Source: Cercis canadensis (lineage: Eukaryota > Streptophyta > Magnoliopsida > Fabales > Fabaceae). Taken from it: a DNA stretch of 64,000 nucleotides. The translations under genes and the position numbers were made by a program. The notes under the pieces were generated by a model, which had not been told where the DNA came from, did no database searches, and saw nothing but the letters and a program-made list of their open reading frames with translations. Shown here piece by piece: positions 24,345 through 35,852 of this stretch (positions are counted from its first letter, which is position 1; each line of letters starts with the position of its first letter). The stretch covers positions 1 through 64,000 of the forward strand of contig QAOA01001229.1 of NCBI GenBank assembly GCA_003255065.1, written 5' to 3'.

Positions 24345-24395
24345 TGGCCAAGGTTCGGCGGAGACTATAGACAAATCATAACCCAACCTTGGCCA
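24345..24395 (-). promoter_or_regulatory. Inverted repeat in the leader of pectate lyase A
   Basis: TGGCCAAGGTT at 24345-24355 and its exact complement AACCTTGGCCA at 24385-24395 flank a 29-nt spacer, about 45 nt upstream of the start codon. The same arms occur before gene B at 29305-29315 and 29340-29350. Before gene C, 35007-35017 pairs with 35043-35052 with one mismatch. If the upstream TATA-like motif is used, the repeat lies in the 5' untranslated RNA and could fold into a stem. It could equally be a dyad transcription-factor site. Confidence 0.55.
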
Positions 24396-26333
24396 GATGA
24401 ATGACCCCCACGGCCCTACCTACGGAGGATGAAAGCGTTATCACAATGGTAATGCTCTTAATGAAAATTCTGATATTTAAGACACAGGCTGGTGAGTGTG
24501 AGCAAAAAAATTAGCTATTACAAAGGCAAATTTGGTTGAAGTTGGAGAAACATGGGGCGAGAAAAGAGGGTAGCCTCGGTAAAATTATCTGCAGTCTACG
24601 TTGAAAACTTATTTTGACTTGTAATCTATTTATAGAATTGTTGGGTTTCTTCTCCTCCGCGCGCTATCAAAGGATCTTTCTTTTCTTACAAACCCCCCAA
24701 ATGACAATGGCTGCTTCTCCCGTCAAGCAAGAAATCCAGCTTCATATAACAACACCATTCATTTTATAGTAAAAATGATAACCTTATTTGTGATGGATTA
24801 GTATAATAATATTATTTCTTTTTTTTTTTCCTTTCCCCCATTTTAAGGGGCATGTGTAATATTTTAAAACTTCAGTATGTAATTTATCCTAGGAGCTTTT
24901 TCGCCTACTTTCTATATAATTGTAGTATGACATACTTCACAAAAACAACAAATAAAAGATAGACACGTAACTTTGTTATTGGCAAGTCATAAGTTTTCCA
25001 GTTACTGAAAAGAATGGGTTAAATTATTGTAATACCCATTTGAATACAAAAATTACACACTAAGACCCATAATTCAAAACCAAACGTAAATTATTTGTTT
25101 GTGATTAGCCTTTGTTCTTTTCAACTTTCTCTGTCGCAATCATGCCTAAACTGTAAGAAGAATATGCTAATAAACCGTCCAAATTGGCTTGCCCAGTTTG
25201 CCTCACCTAAAGCAGATTCTGTTTCCATAGCCTCACGCATTCAACATGAAATGGGTATACTCGCTTTCTATGTATCTTAGAGCTTTCTTCCTTCTGTAGC
25301 TGTTAGGAATATGGATTTTCACTTGTCACTTTAATGGGAAAGAAAAGCTGTTGTTTAAAGTAACTTGAAGTGCGTGCGTGTCTTCTTCTACTTTTATCTT
25401 GCGCTTTTGGTTTCTGGGTTTCCGAGACTGTTGCCACTGTTAACTGCCACAAAATGCGAGCTTTTTGCTGATTTAGTGCTTCTGATGGAAAATTTTCATA
25501 TGGGTTTGATCAAGAGCCATATATGCCAAAACAAGAAAAGTGTTTATCAGTGGCGTGCTTCTCACGGGGTCGTCAATTTACCATCGGCGACGTCACTTCC
25601 TCACTACATCCTTGAACACGATACACAAAATAATTCAATTTGGAGAATTAAATCATCCACCTAAAAACAATTTATGGGGTTTTTTTTTTTTGTATTTTTC
25701 ATTAATTATTGGGTTAAATTTATAAAATTTATTTAGATTAGCACTTCTGGTAGTTATTAAATTGATCCAACGGTTGAGATTGTAATATTTGTCTGTTGAT
25801 AATTTAGTTGTTCGACACATCATGTATAATATGACATACTTACGTAGTATTATAGAATCTCCGTTTATCCTATTTTTCTTTCGGCTAAAAACTATGTATA
25901 TTTTCTTTGGGAAAAAAAAAACATTATTATTCATATAAGAAAAAGAAAAAGGGAAAAAATAATTATTATTGGGTCATCTATGTACCTTAACAAAAAAAAA
26001 GTCCACATTCTTTATCACGCAAACTTGGGAAGAATATATAATAAGTACTGATTAAAAATCAAAACGCGTGAACTACATAACATTAAATAGATCGAGTAGC
26101 TGCATAAAACTTAGGCAAAATGTAAAAAAAACCTGGAGCTTGCATTATTATTATTACTTAGAACGATATTAGAAAGGGTAGCTTTCATTCCCCTGCATGA
26201 ATCTACATTAAGATTAATTGAAATCCCACTACAATTATTGAAAATTAATTCAATAATGAGTACATCTGATAACCAATGTTTTTAACTGACACGTAAGTAC
26301 TTTTATTCATAGTTAAAATTGTAACTTGAAAAT

Positions 26334-26864
26334 CATGAGCAAGGCGTGGCAGCCCCCTCCTAGTGGTATTTTTAAAGTTAATATTGATGCTGTAGTTTTT
26401 GCGGAGTTGGGTAAGGTTGGTAAATGGCTTGCGGTTCGTGATGAACATGGAGAATATTTTGCGGCAATTTCTAAACCATGTTATCTACTTTTCTCTCCAA
26501 CTCCAATGGAGGCTTAGGCATTTCTTAAAGTTTTTTATTGGTTCAGGATATGCGGTTTATAGATATTTTGCAGGAAAGTGATTGTCAAGTTATTTGGCAC
26601 AACATTATTCGAAACACTTCAAATTGCTCTAAGTTTAGTGTCACTTTAGATGATATTAAGATAATTTTATCTCATTTTTAGTTTTTTTTTTTCTTGTATT
26701 CATAGTTGTCAATCAACTAGTTTATTGGTCTCAACAGTTTGATAATGTTGTGGCTTGGGTTAAAGATTAACTTCCCTTCACATTTTATGTTTTTTAACAA
26801 ATTTTTCTGTGCGCCTTAATGATATTTATCGTTTTCTTCAAAAATAAAAATTAAAAAAAAAAAC
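26334..26864 (+). mobile_element. 5'-truncated LINE tail with RNase H remnant
   Basis: The 9-mer CTTGAAAAT flanks this piece at 26325-26333 and 26865-26873, and the right end is A-rich. The start reads WQPPPSGIFKVNIDA, the opening of the RNase H domain of plant LINEs. Later fragments (DILQESDCQVIWHNII) continue it in shifted frames. Stop codons and frameshifts make it dead. Units A and C of the pectate lyase array lack it, so it inserted after duplication. Confidence 0.8.
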
Positions 26865-27164
26865 CTTGAAAATGATCCATAATTTTGTACTTGTTGAGCG
26901 AATCTTGAATCTTAATACTGAAATAAACAATTGCAGTTTTGTACAATTTGCTAAAACTGAAACATCTATATGTACATGGATAAAGGCAAAACATATTTTC
27001 TAAAATCTATTTTTCCTTATTGCTTAAAAAAAAAACCCCTTAAAAAGTAAATAAGAAAACTATCACAAACTACAGAGGTCACAGTCTTGTTTCCTTTCTT
27101 CTTTCTCTCCGTTGCTGAGCCACCGCTGCATCAATGAGGAGTTACTGAAAGAGAATGACAAAGC

Positions 27165-29258
27165 CTAACAAGGCTTGCCAACTTTGCATTTGAGAGTGCC
27201 AGCATTGCGGGTGAGTCTATTTATCCATGTCACAGGATGAGCAGTGATCATGTCCAACTTTGAGACCAATTTCTTCCTGATCACTGGAGCCCCAGATTGT
27301 TCAAAATATGCGCCATTGACGAATTGATCATTTATTGATCTCCATTGCCAATTTTTCCACACGCTTTCTTGTGTATAGACCCTCATTGTCACCTTCACCA
27401 ACACAATTAGACAAATATTTAGATTCTATGAATTTGATTGATAAACTTGTTTGTTTAACGAAGTTAAGAACATAAGCTCAATGCAAAACCAAAAGGATAT
27501 TACTATAGGGATCCCTTTTTATGTGTCAAGGAAAGAGTCAAGAACAAATAATATTTAGAGTTCAAGACATAAAGTTTAGGATCAATGCAAAACCAAAAGA
27601 ATATATATTACTTTTAGGGTTTCTTTTGGACAAATGAAAAGAATTGCTTTATAATAGAAATGTATATTTGTATTGAGTCTAGTAACATTTTAACGTGTTT
27701 TTGGTAGGAGTGAAAATGGATGGGAGAGAAAGAGGTAAAATTAACAAACAATGAACCAGCTGGTACATAATACATGGCCATTTTTACTGATTGGCCTTTC
27801 AAGCACACACCAGTAGAGTTTGTAGAGCATACCTGTTTAGCATTTTGGTCATCAGGGGCAATGTATCTGTTACCCTCACTGACGATGATAGGATTCTGGC
27901 TACCACCAATGGCATACATTTTCCAATGAGTGTAGTAATTGTTAACCACATGGAAGAAACCTAATCTGCACCTTGGCATCCTTTGGGTTAATCCCTTACC
28001 AAAGTTGTTGAATGCCACAGTAATTTGCATTTTCTTGTCTCCGGTGTGGCTGTCACTGGCACCAAACAGCATCACCTCATTGTGTTTTGCGAAATGGTTG
28101 TTGGAGATGGTAATAGCAGTGGATCCCATAATTGCATCAATTAGTCCATCTGTGGCTTTGTACAATGAGCAATGGTCAATCCAAACACGGTTGGAGCCGA
28201 AGATGGAAATTGCATCACCATCACTCCTAGTCCTAATACCAAAATGGTCAACAGAATCTCTAATCAGTCCACCAATTTTAGGTTTAATGTCATGAATATG
28301 AATCCCATGGATGATCACATTCTCTATGAACTGGATGGTAATACCAGCACCACCAGCAATGTGAACATTAGCACCTCTACCATCAATGGTTTTGTCAGAA
28401 GTCATGATCAGCTCCTGGCGCAGCCTAATCACCATGCTGTGAGAAAATATGATCCACAGTGGCTCAGCTTGTATAACTGCATGCCGAAGGGTACCTGCTT
28501 TGGGATTCACCATATCATTGTCTGAGGAATCAGTCACAACATAGATTTTTCCACTCCTTCCACCTCTAGTTTTCCTGCCAAACCCCTTCACGCATTTCGC
28601 GAGCCTTTGCCGGTGTTTAGCCCACTTGGGATCACACCTCCAGCACCTGTCAATGGGGTTGAAGGCCTCGCATGGACCTTTACCCTTTTTTGCAGTCAAG
28701 ATCCTTTCTGCCCTCGTCTTGTTACCACCTAGTATCCTGCATTTCAATTTTCAATGGAGGAATTTACTTTTTTTTTATTCTTTTAATCATAGAAATGTTC
28801 GATTCAATATGGTATAATTAGTGCTTGTTTGGTTTTCAGTTATAGAGTAGGGTTGCACGTCCTTAAATTAACTTTGATTGGTGCACATGTTCCATTGTTG
28901 TTAGAACGTGTGCAATACTTAGACTCATCTTTTGCTTTATAAGAAAGTAATTTAGTGTATTTTATGACAGATAAACATTAAAATATAAAAATAAAATAAA
29001 ATTAAGAGTTTTAGTATGGTATGATTAGACTCACTCGTGAACATTAGAGGTGAGGCTGGCAGAGACTTCATAAGGGTCAGCAAAAGCAGCTTTTGCGTTG
29101 GCCTTTTCAGCCGTCTTTGCTCTTTGTTTCCAATATTCATCAACTGATTTATTTTGCACTTCCCAAAATTCTTGAGTTTCCAGCACACTGGCATGGAAGG
29201 TTGTTACCAAACAGGACAAGAAAAAAAATGCAAGCAAGGTAATATTAAAATTTGCCAT
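27165..29258 (-). CDS. Pectate lyase B (PL1 family), lacking intron 2
   Basis: Three exons join in frame: 29258-29035, 28736-27833 and 27392-27165, giving 451 aa. The layout matches copies A and C: signal peptide ([20 protein letters not shown]), N-terminal domain, [36 protein letters not shown] and [15 protein letters not shown]. It is a secreted, Ca2+-dependent enzyme for de-esterified pectin. The region equal to exons 2 and 3 of A and C is one continuous exon: HNE runs straight into VMLFGASDS with no added or lost codon at the junction. The other two introns are kept at the same positions and phases. The last exon is 228 nt, as in A and C. All catalytic-region motifs are intact, so the gene is probably functional. 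Confidence 0.94.
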
Positions 29259-29975
29259 TCTTTGGTTTCTTTCTTTTCGATCGTACGCATCAAATTTCTG
29301 ATAATGGCCAAGGTTCAAACTTCAAACCAATCATAAGCCAACCTTGGCCAGATGAATGACCTCTCTGAAGAATGAATAGGGTATCCCAATTGGTGATGCT
29401 CATAATGAAAATTCTGATATTTAAGAGCGAGGTTAGTGAGTGTGAAAACAAAAACTTCACCGTCACAAAGGCAAATTTGGATGAAGTTGGAGTAACATGG
29501 GGCGAGAAAAGTGGGTAGCCTCTTTAATTGTTGGGTTTGTTTATCTCCACTACTAAAGAAATGGGTGATATTCTCCCAGCACAATATGCTGTTATGTAAC
29601 AGAAAAAAAAAAACAAAGAAATTAACGTTATTACCACCCAAATAACAGGACTAAAATGCATGGCTGCTTCTCCTGGCATGGAGGAAGTCCAAATTGGCAT
29701 ACACCATTCATGCTATAGTAAAAAATGTTAATTGTCTCTTGCCAAACACTCAAATGATTGAGCACTCAGCACTCAATCTTAGAGATTATGTGTTTAAATC
29801 TCATTAAGAAAATCTCATTAAGACAAGGTGAGGTGAGATTTTAAAAGAAAATATATTATTTTTGTTGTGTAGCCTCCATTAGATAATTAAAAAAATAAAG
29901 TAAAATTGATAACATTATTTGTGATAAATTAGCATAATAGATATACTATTCTTTCTTTGTTTCTTTTTTTTATTT

Positions 29976-31235
29976 CATTTTGAGGGATATGAGTAATATT
30001 TTAAAACTTCAATATAAGTATATGTAATGTATACTACTCATGTTTTTCTTTGGATTTAATTTTAATCCACTAACAATATGAAAAAAAAAATTAATCATGT
30101 GTTGCTATGTATGAAAAAAAATTATTGAGACCATTTATTATTAGTAAAATATTAATCATGGTGTGACATTTTTTTATTTAATGATAGTGTGTAAAATTTT
30201 ACATTCATAATGGATCCAATTTAAACTATTTTCTTATGAAAAAAGAAAGAAAAAACTACCACTAACAAAGGAACAAAAGACAAATCCGCTAGAAAAAACT
30301 ACCACTAACTTTTTTAAAAGCAAACCGAACCCCGATAAAAATCAGTTCGGCTCGGTCGGTTAGTTGGTTTTTTCCGTGGTAGAATTTAGAAAAAAAAAAT
30401 GCTTCAAAAGTCCAATTTGGACAATCAGAGACAGTCTGAGATAAGTATATGTAATGTATTTTAAAACTTCATTTTGAAGGGTATGAGTAATATTTTAAAG
30501 GTTTAAATATATTGTAAGTTGTTATAGTTTAGACGAATTTTGAATTATGTTCATATAGTTTTTTTTTTCTTTTGAGGTGCTTATGGTTTAAATTTTTTTT
30601 TATTGGGTCCCTGCTGTCACCTCCAGTTATAACTCTGTCAATTTAGTACTCACATGTCAAATGACTTGTCTATATGACAATAAAAAAAGTTGACGTGGCA
30701 CCAACGTGACACAAAAATTGTCACATTATCATCTTTCTCTTGAAGTTTGAAGTTGGTAAAGATGATGAGGTGGCAATTTTTGTGACACATTGGCACCACA
30801 TCAACTTCTTTTATTGTTACATAGACAAGTCGTTTGCTATGTGAGTACTAAACTGACAGAGTTATAGCTGAGGGTAATGGCATAGACCCAATTAAAAAAA
30901 TTTCAAATTATAAGGATAAAAAAAAAAACTATAAAAACCTAATTTAAAATTTGTCCAAACTATAGATACCTATAATATATTTAAACCTATTTTAAAACTT
31001 CAATATAGTATATGTAATGTATACTCATCTTTTTATTTGGATTTAATTTTAATCCACTGACAATATGAAGAAAAAAAACTTAATCATGTGTTGCTATGTA
31101 TGAAAAAAATTATTGAAACCATTTATTGTTAGTAAAAGATCTTAGTTACTCTAATGGTGTGACATTTTTTTATTTGATGATAGTGTATAAAATTTTACAC
31201 TGATAATGGATCAAATTTAAATTATTTTCTTTTGT
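29976..31235. repeat. Direct repeat of about 250 bp, second copy split by a TIR element
   Basis: A block running from ATGAGTAATATTTTAAA through ATGTGTTGCTATGTATG and on past 30200 recurs about 1 kb to the right. The second copy starts at 30471, is interrupted at 30500-30987 by an inverted-repeat element, and resumes at 30988. The duplication therefore came before the insertion. Confidence 0.8.
30500..30987. mobile_element. 488-bp foldback TIR element with 9-bp TSD
   Basis: The ends are GGTTTAAATATATT and its complement, and the two halves are inverted copies of each other along most of the length. TATTTTAAA flanks it at 30491-30499 and 30988-30996. The uninterrupted version of the site is present in the neighbouring repeat at about 29990. 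A 9-bp duplication with long inverted arms suggests a Mutator-like MITE. It has no coding capacity. Confidence 0.85.
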
Positions 31236-32529
31236 TCAAAACTAATTTTCTTAAGAAAAGACCATTATTATTGGGTCATTTATGTACCTTCGGAAAAATT
31301 TTAAAAAGAATTCACATTATTTATTAGGAAAACTAGGGAAAATACTGATTAAAAATCAACCTGTGAACCAGCTAGCATTAAATAGAGTTACAGTGTAAAA
31401 CTTTACGCAACGTAACAAGAAATTCGGAGCTTGCAATATTTCTTGTCACTAATAAACTTATCTCAGAAGGTTAGATCGAAATTTATAATTTAAGAAGTAA
31501 AACGAAAATTGGATTTGTCTTAATTTATTGTTCTCTGGGATAATTAAGTAAAATTATTCTGTCATTTATGAAAATGCTTATTATTATTTCATAGATTCCT
31601 CAGCCAAAAGAGTACATATTAGCATTAGTTGCTTGCTTGTCTATTTGGTAAGTTTCAACTTGATCTCTCGTCTGGTTCTGAGGGAGAAAACATAATTTAT
31701 TTTCCTCATGGAGCTTTAAGAACTGAAATCCCAATGAAAGGAGGTCATTATATGCAATTTTAGATGGTAATAAAAAAGCTAGCTTTATTGGCCTGCAAGA
31801 ATCTACTTTAAGAAACAAGCTCAATAGAAAATATTGAAAAACAATACAATAACGAGTTTATTTGATAACTGATATTTTTCTTTTTTTTTTATATATATAT
31901 ATATATACTTTTAGTTACAACTCTGAATTCAAACACAGAATCCACAAATTCTGAAACGACTATTCAATTATAAGCTGATTGATAATAACCAATATTTTTC
32001 AGTTACATACAAGTAACATTATTTGTATATGTAAATTATAACATGAAAATAATGAGATGGACCCTCAATTTTGTACTTGTAAAATAAACAACTGCAATTA
32101 AGTACCATTTGGAAAAAAGGAAAAATCTATGTAAATATATATATAGATTTCACGTTAATTGGGTAAAAAATATCATGAACATATATATCTTTTTTCTCTC
32201 ACACTTTGACATAATGTCCATTAATTCATGCACCCAGCAAGAATAAGATTAGGTATTCTAGCCTTGTTGTCCATTTTGCTTCAGCTTGTAATTGCCCCAG
32301 AAAGGAGAGAATATATGGAGCGAACCAATGCCTGTGATGTATTTATTCGTTTTTTCTGAAAAAAAAAATATATTTTTCCCTGTAGTTTCCCAAACAACCC
32401 TAAAAAACAGATAATAAAACCATCACAAACTACAGAGGTCAAAATCTTCTTTCTCTCTCTTCTTTCTCTCCTTTGCTCAGTCACTACTGCTTGCATCAAT
32501 GAGGAGTTACTGCAAGAGAATGTCAAAGC

Positions 32530-34970
32530 CTAACAAGGGCGACCAACTTTGCAATTAAGGGTGCCGGAGTGGAATGTGAGTTTATTCACCCATGTCCCTG
32601 GCTGAGCACTGATCAAGTCGTTCTGTGACACTGATTTCTCCCTGATCACCTGAGACCCAGATTGTACGAAAAATGCGCCATTGAGGAATACATCATCTAT
32701 TGATCTCCATTGCCAATTTTTCCACTCGCTTTCATATGCGTAGTCCCTCTTTGTTATCTAATTCACCAACAAAATAGAAAAAATATATATATATTCAAAT
32801 TCTATATATATATATATGTATGTATGTATTTGATTGATAAACTTGTGCGTTTAACAAAGTTAAGAACATAATATCCAGGCAAAACCAAAAGGATATCACT
32901 AAAGAAATCCCTTTTGATGTGTCAGTCAAGGACAGACTCAAGAACAAATTACATTTAGAGTTCAATGCAAAACCAAAAGAAAACAATAAGAGAAAGGAAT
33001 GTTTGTGTTGAGTCTACAGAGACACTTTCGCGTGTTATTGAAAGGAGTAAAAATAGATAGTACCTAGCTAATACATAATATGATAATACATAGTAAATAT
33101 TTACTGTTTGACATTTCATGCACAGAATTAATTAGTTTTTGTGAAGTATACCTGTTTAGCATTCGGGTTATTAGGGGCAATGAATCGGTTACCCTCACTA
33201 ATGATGGTAGGTTTATTGCTACCACCAATGGCATACATTTCCCAATGAGTGTAGTCATTGTTAACCACATGGATGAAACCCCATCTGCACCTTGGCATCC
33301 TTTGGATTAAGTTCTTACCAAAGTGGTTGAATGCCACTGTGATTTGCATGTTTTGGTCTCTGGTGTCTTGGCCGCTGGCACCAAATAGCATCACCTACAT
33401 CATCATAAATCCCAATTTTTTTTAGGAAAAAAAAAAGGTACTAAATCCCATTTTTTCTCAAAATGTTCAAAATTAATAATACTAAATTTCAAAGTAGTGT
33501 TAAAGTCATCATTAAAACTTACGGATTCAGTAAAATCATAGCTAGATAAAAAAAGAATAATACCCAATTAACAGAAATTAATTAATTACCTCATTGTGAT
33601 GTGTGAAATGGTTGTTGGAGAGGGTAATAGCAGTGGATCCAGAAACGGCATCGATTAGTCCATCATAGCAGTTTCTCATTGAGCAATGGTCAATCCAAAT
33701 ACGGCTGGAGCCAAAGATGTTAATTCCATCACCATCACTCTGAGTCCTTATACCAGTATGGTCAACAGAACTTGCAATTAGTCCACCATTGCCAGAATGA
33801 ATGTCATGAATATGAATCCCATGGATGATCACATTCTCTATGAACTGGAGGGTAAAACTAGCACCACCAGCAATGTGAACATTGGCTCCTCTCCCATCAA
33901 TAGTTTTGTTAGAAGTCATTATCAGCTCCTCGGTCAGCCTAATCACCATGCTTTGAGCAAAGATTATCCATAATGGCTCATTTTGTATAACTGCGTGACG
34001 AAGGGTGCCAGGTTTGGGATTCACCAAATTATTGTCAGAGGAATCAGTCACAACATAGATTTTTCCACCCTTTCCACCAGTGGTTCTCCTGCCAAAGCCC
34101 ATGGCACAATCTGCGAGCCTTTGCCGGTTGTCAGCCCACTTGGGATCACACCTCCAGCATTTGTCAATGGGGTTGAAGGCCTGGCATGGACCTTTACTTT
34201 TCCCCATCAACATCCTTTCTTCAGCTAACAACCTTCTTGTGCCACTCTTTTTCTCGCTAGCACTTAGGATCCTACATTTGAAAGCAGCAATTTTGTTTAT
34301 TTATCCTATGATTATGATCATAGATAAACAAGTTATGTTGGTTATCCAAAAATTGGATTCCATATGCTATTACTATTATTAGTGCTTGTTTGGTTTTCAG
34401 TTAGAAAATGATCAGGTTACACTTTTCACCAAAAAGCTCCAAAATGGAGCCTCTAGCTATTTTATGCTATGATAGATTTTATCAATTAACTCCCAAAAAA
34501 AAAAAAAGAATTGAATTCCATATGATATAATTAGTGCTCGTTTGGTTTTTTCAGTTCCAAAATGGAGTTGGCCATTTGGCCAATTCACTTGGCTGTTAAA
34601 CATGTTCTAATGTTGTTTGAATGTGCGTAATGAGAAATCCAAAGAAGCACTTAAACTCATCATTCGCATTTCAAGAAAGTAATTAAGCATATTTTATGAT
34701 CAATAAACATTTAAATATGTTTTTGATATGGTGTAGTTAGACTCACTGATGAACGCTAGAGGAGAGGTTGGCAGTGACTTCGTAAGGGTCAGCAACAACA
34801 GCTTTTGCGTTTATCTTTTCAGCTTCCTTGGCTCTTTGTTTCCAATACCCATCAAATGATTTAGTTTGCTCTTCCCAATACTCTGGAGTTTCCATCAAAT
34901 TGCCATGTAGAGTGGCTACCAAACAGGACAAGAAAAAGAAAGCAAGCAAGATACTATAAAATTTTCTCAT
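32530..34970 (-). CDS. Pectate lyase C (PL1 family)
   Basis: Four exons join in frame: 34970-34747, 34271-33590, 33394-33152 and 32757-32530, giving 458 aa. The last exon contains no Met codon near its start and is easily missed; it reads [19 protein letters not shown] and ends VGRPC. A signal peptide ([20 protein letters not shown]), the N-terminal domain, [36 protein letters not shown] and [20 protein letters not shown] are present. Role and substrate are as for the other copies: secreted Ca2+-dependent cleavage of pectate. It is the most diverged of the three, with extra residues after exon 1 ([18 protein letters not shown]) and GASGQDTRD in place of GASDSxxxD. Intron positions and phases match copy A. 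I see no disabling change. Confidence 0.93.
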
Positions 34971-35852
34971 CGTTTTTTTCGATCTTTGGTATCAAAGTTC
35001 TGATAATGGCCAAGGTTCAGACTTAGAGACCAATCACAAGCCAACCTTAGCCTTACGTAGAGAATGAATGGGGTTTCCAAATGAGGGGACATTCTTAATG
35101 AAAATTCTGATATTTAAGAGCGAGGTTGGTTAGTGATTAGTGTGTGATAGCAAAACATTTACTGTCACAAAGGCAAATTTGGACGAAGTTGGAGAAACCT
35201 AGGGCGAGAAAAGAGGGTAGCCTCTTTAAAATTACCTGCACTTTTACGTTGGAAAATTCGTTTCGAATTTATCAATTTTACTTGTATTCTATTTATGGAT
35301 TCGTTGGGTTTGTTTTCTCCGCCATCAAAGAAATGGGTGATCTTTTTTCCTACGAAACAGGAATTTAATTTTAACCTTGCCACCCAATTATGGGACTGGT
35401 AAACAGGAAATCCAACTCCATATACACAATTGATGCTTTGCTATAGCAACAGAAAACAGAGAAATAATGGTAATATGGAAACTCAACAGGTTTTGGCTTT
35501 TCAAATAACATTGCATGGCACATGCAAATCCAGATTTAATGACTTTTTTTTTAATCTCTTTAAATGTCCTATTCTGGCTTTAGATCTTTGAGGTTGTCTA
35601 GCCTCTATGGCTAAAAGTGGAATTGAAGGGAATATTAGTGACGGAACAGGCCAGTCTTAGAGAGTATTCACTTGTTTTTTGGATTCAGTGACTCAAATGA
35701 TATCTCAGGTTTCACCGCTTTAATGATGCTGTGCTTTCTTTCCTTTAAGTGGTTCTGTTATAGTAATTCTAATCCTCGGCATATCATATTTGTCTTCCAT
35801 CATTCATGGAAATATATAAACAAGTAACAGATCAAAAGGCTATAATTCATGA

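Larger units (their letters stand above)
24300..27164. other. Spacer: pectate lyase A promoter, B downstream flank, LINE tail
   Basis: Upstream of gene A, on the minus strand, a CTTAAATATC motif at about 24471-24480 is conserved before genes B and C and could serve as a TATA element. An inverted repeat at 24345-24395 is listed separately. The remainder holds the downstream flank of gene B, interrupted by a truncated LINE at 26334-26864. Segments near 24900-24960 and 25800-25870 resemble the 10385-10587 element. No other gene is evident. Confidence 0.55.
29259..32529. other. Spacer: pectate lyase B promoter and C downstream flank
   Basis: The part next to 29258 holds the promoter and leader of gene B, including the inverted repeat at 29305-29350. 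A 240-bp block at about 29976-30240 is repeated as 30471-30499 plus 30988-31235, the second copy split by the TIR element at 30500-30987. From 31261 the sequence matches the downstream flank of gene A. No gene is seen. Confidence 0.6.
20408..35480. repeat. Three-unit tandem duplication carrying pectate lyase genes
   Basis: Three units of roughly 5.3-5.7 kb are arranged head to tail. Markers shared by the units are a downstream TATGTACCTT block at 20408, 25961 and 31261, the gene itself (start codons 24299, 29258 and 34970), and at least 250 bp upstream including a conserved inverted repeat. Units A and C keep a downstream block (about 20640-21030 and 31450-31750) that B lacks. B carries an LINE insertion at 26334-26864. 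A 488-bp TIR element at 30500-30987 lies upstream of the B gene in sequence that is itself duplicated. Confidence 0.85.

Noticed and set aside
28172-28525. Long open frames antisense to the pectate lyase exons (also near 27939-28295 and 22741-23168)
   Set aside because: They mirror the strongly conserved PL1 coding frame on the other strand and have no independent protein similarity.
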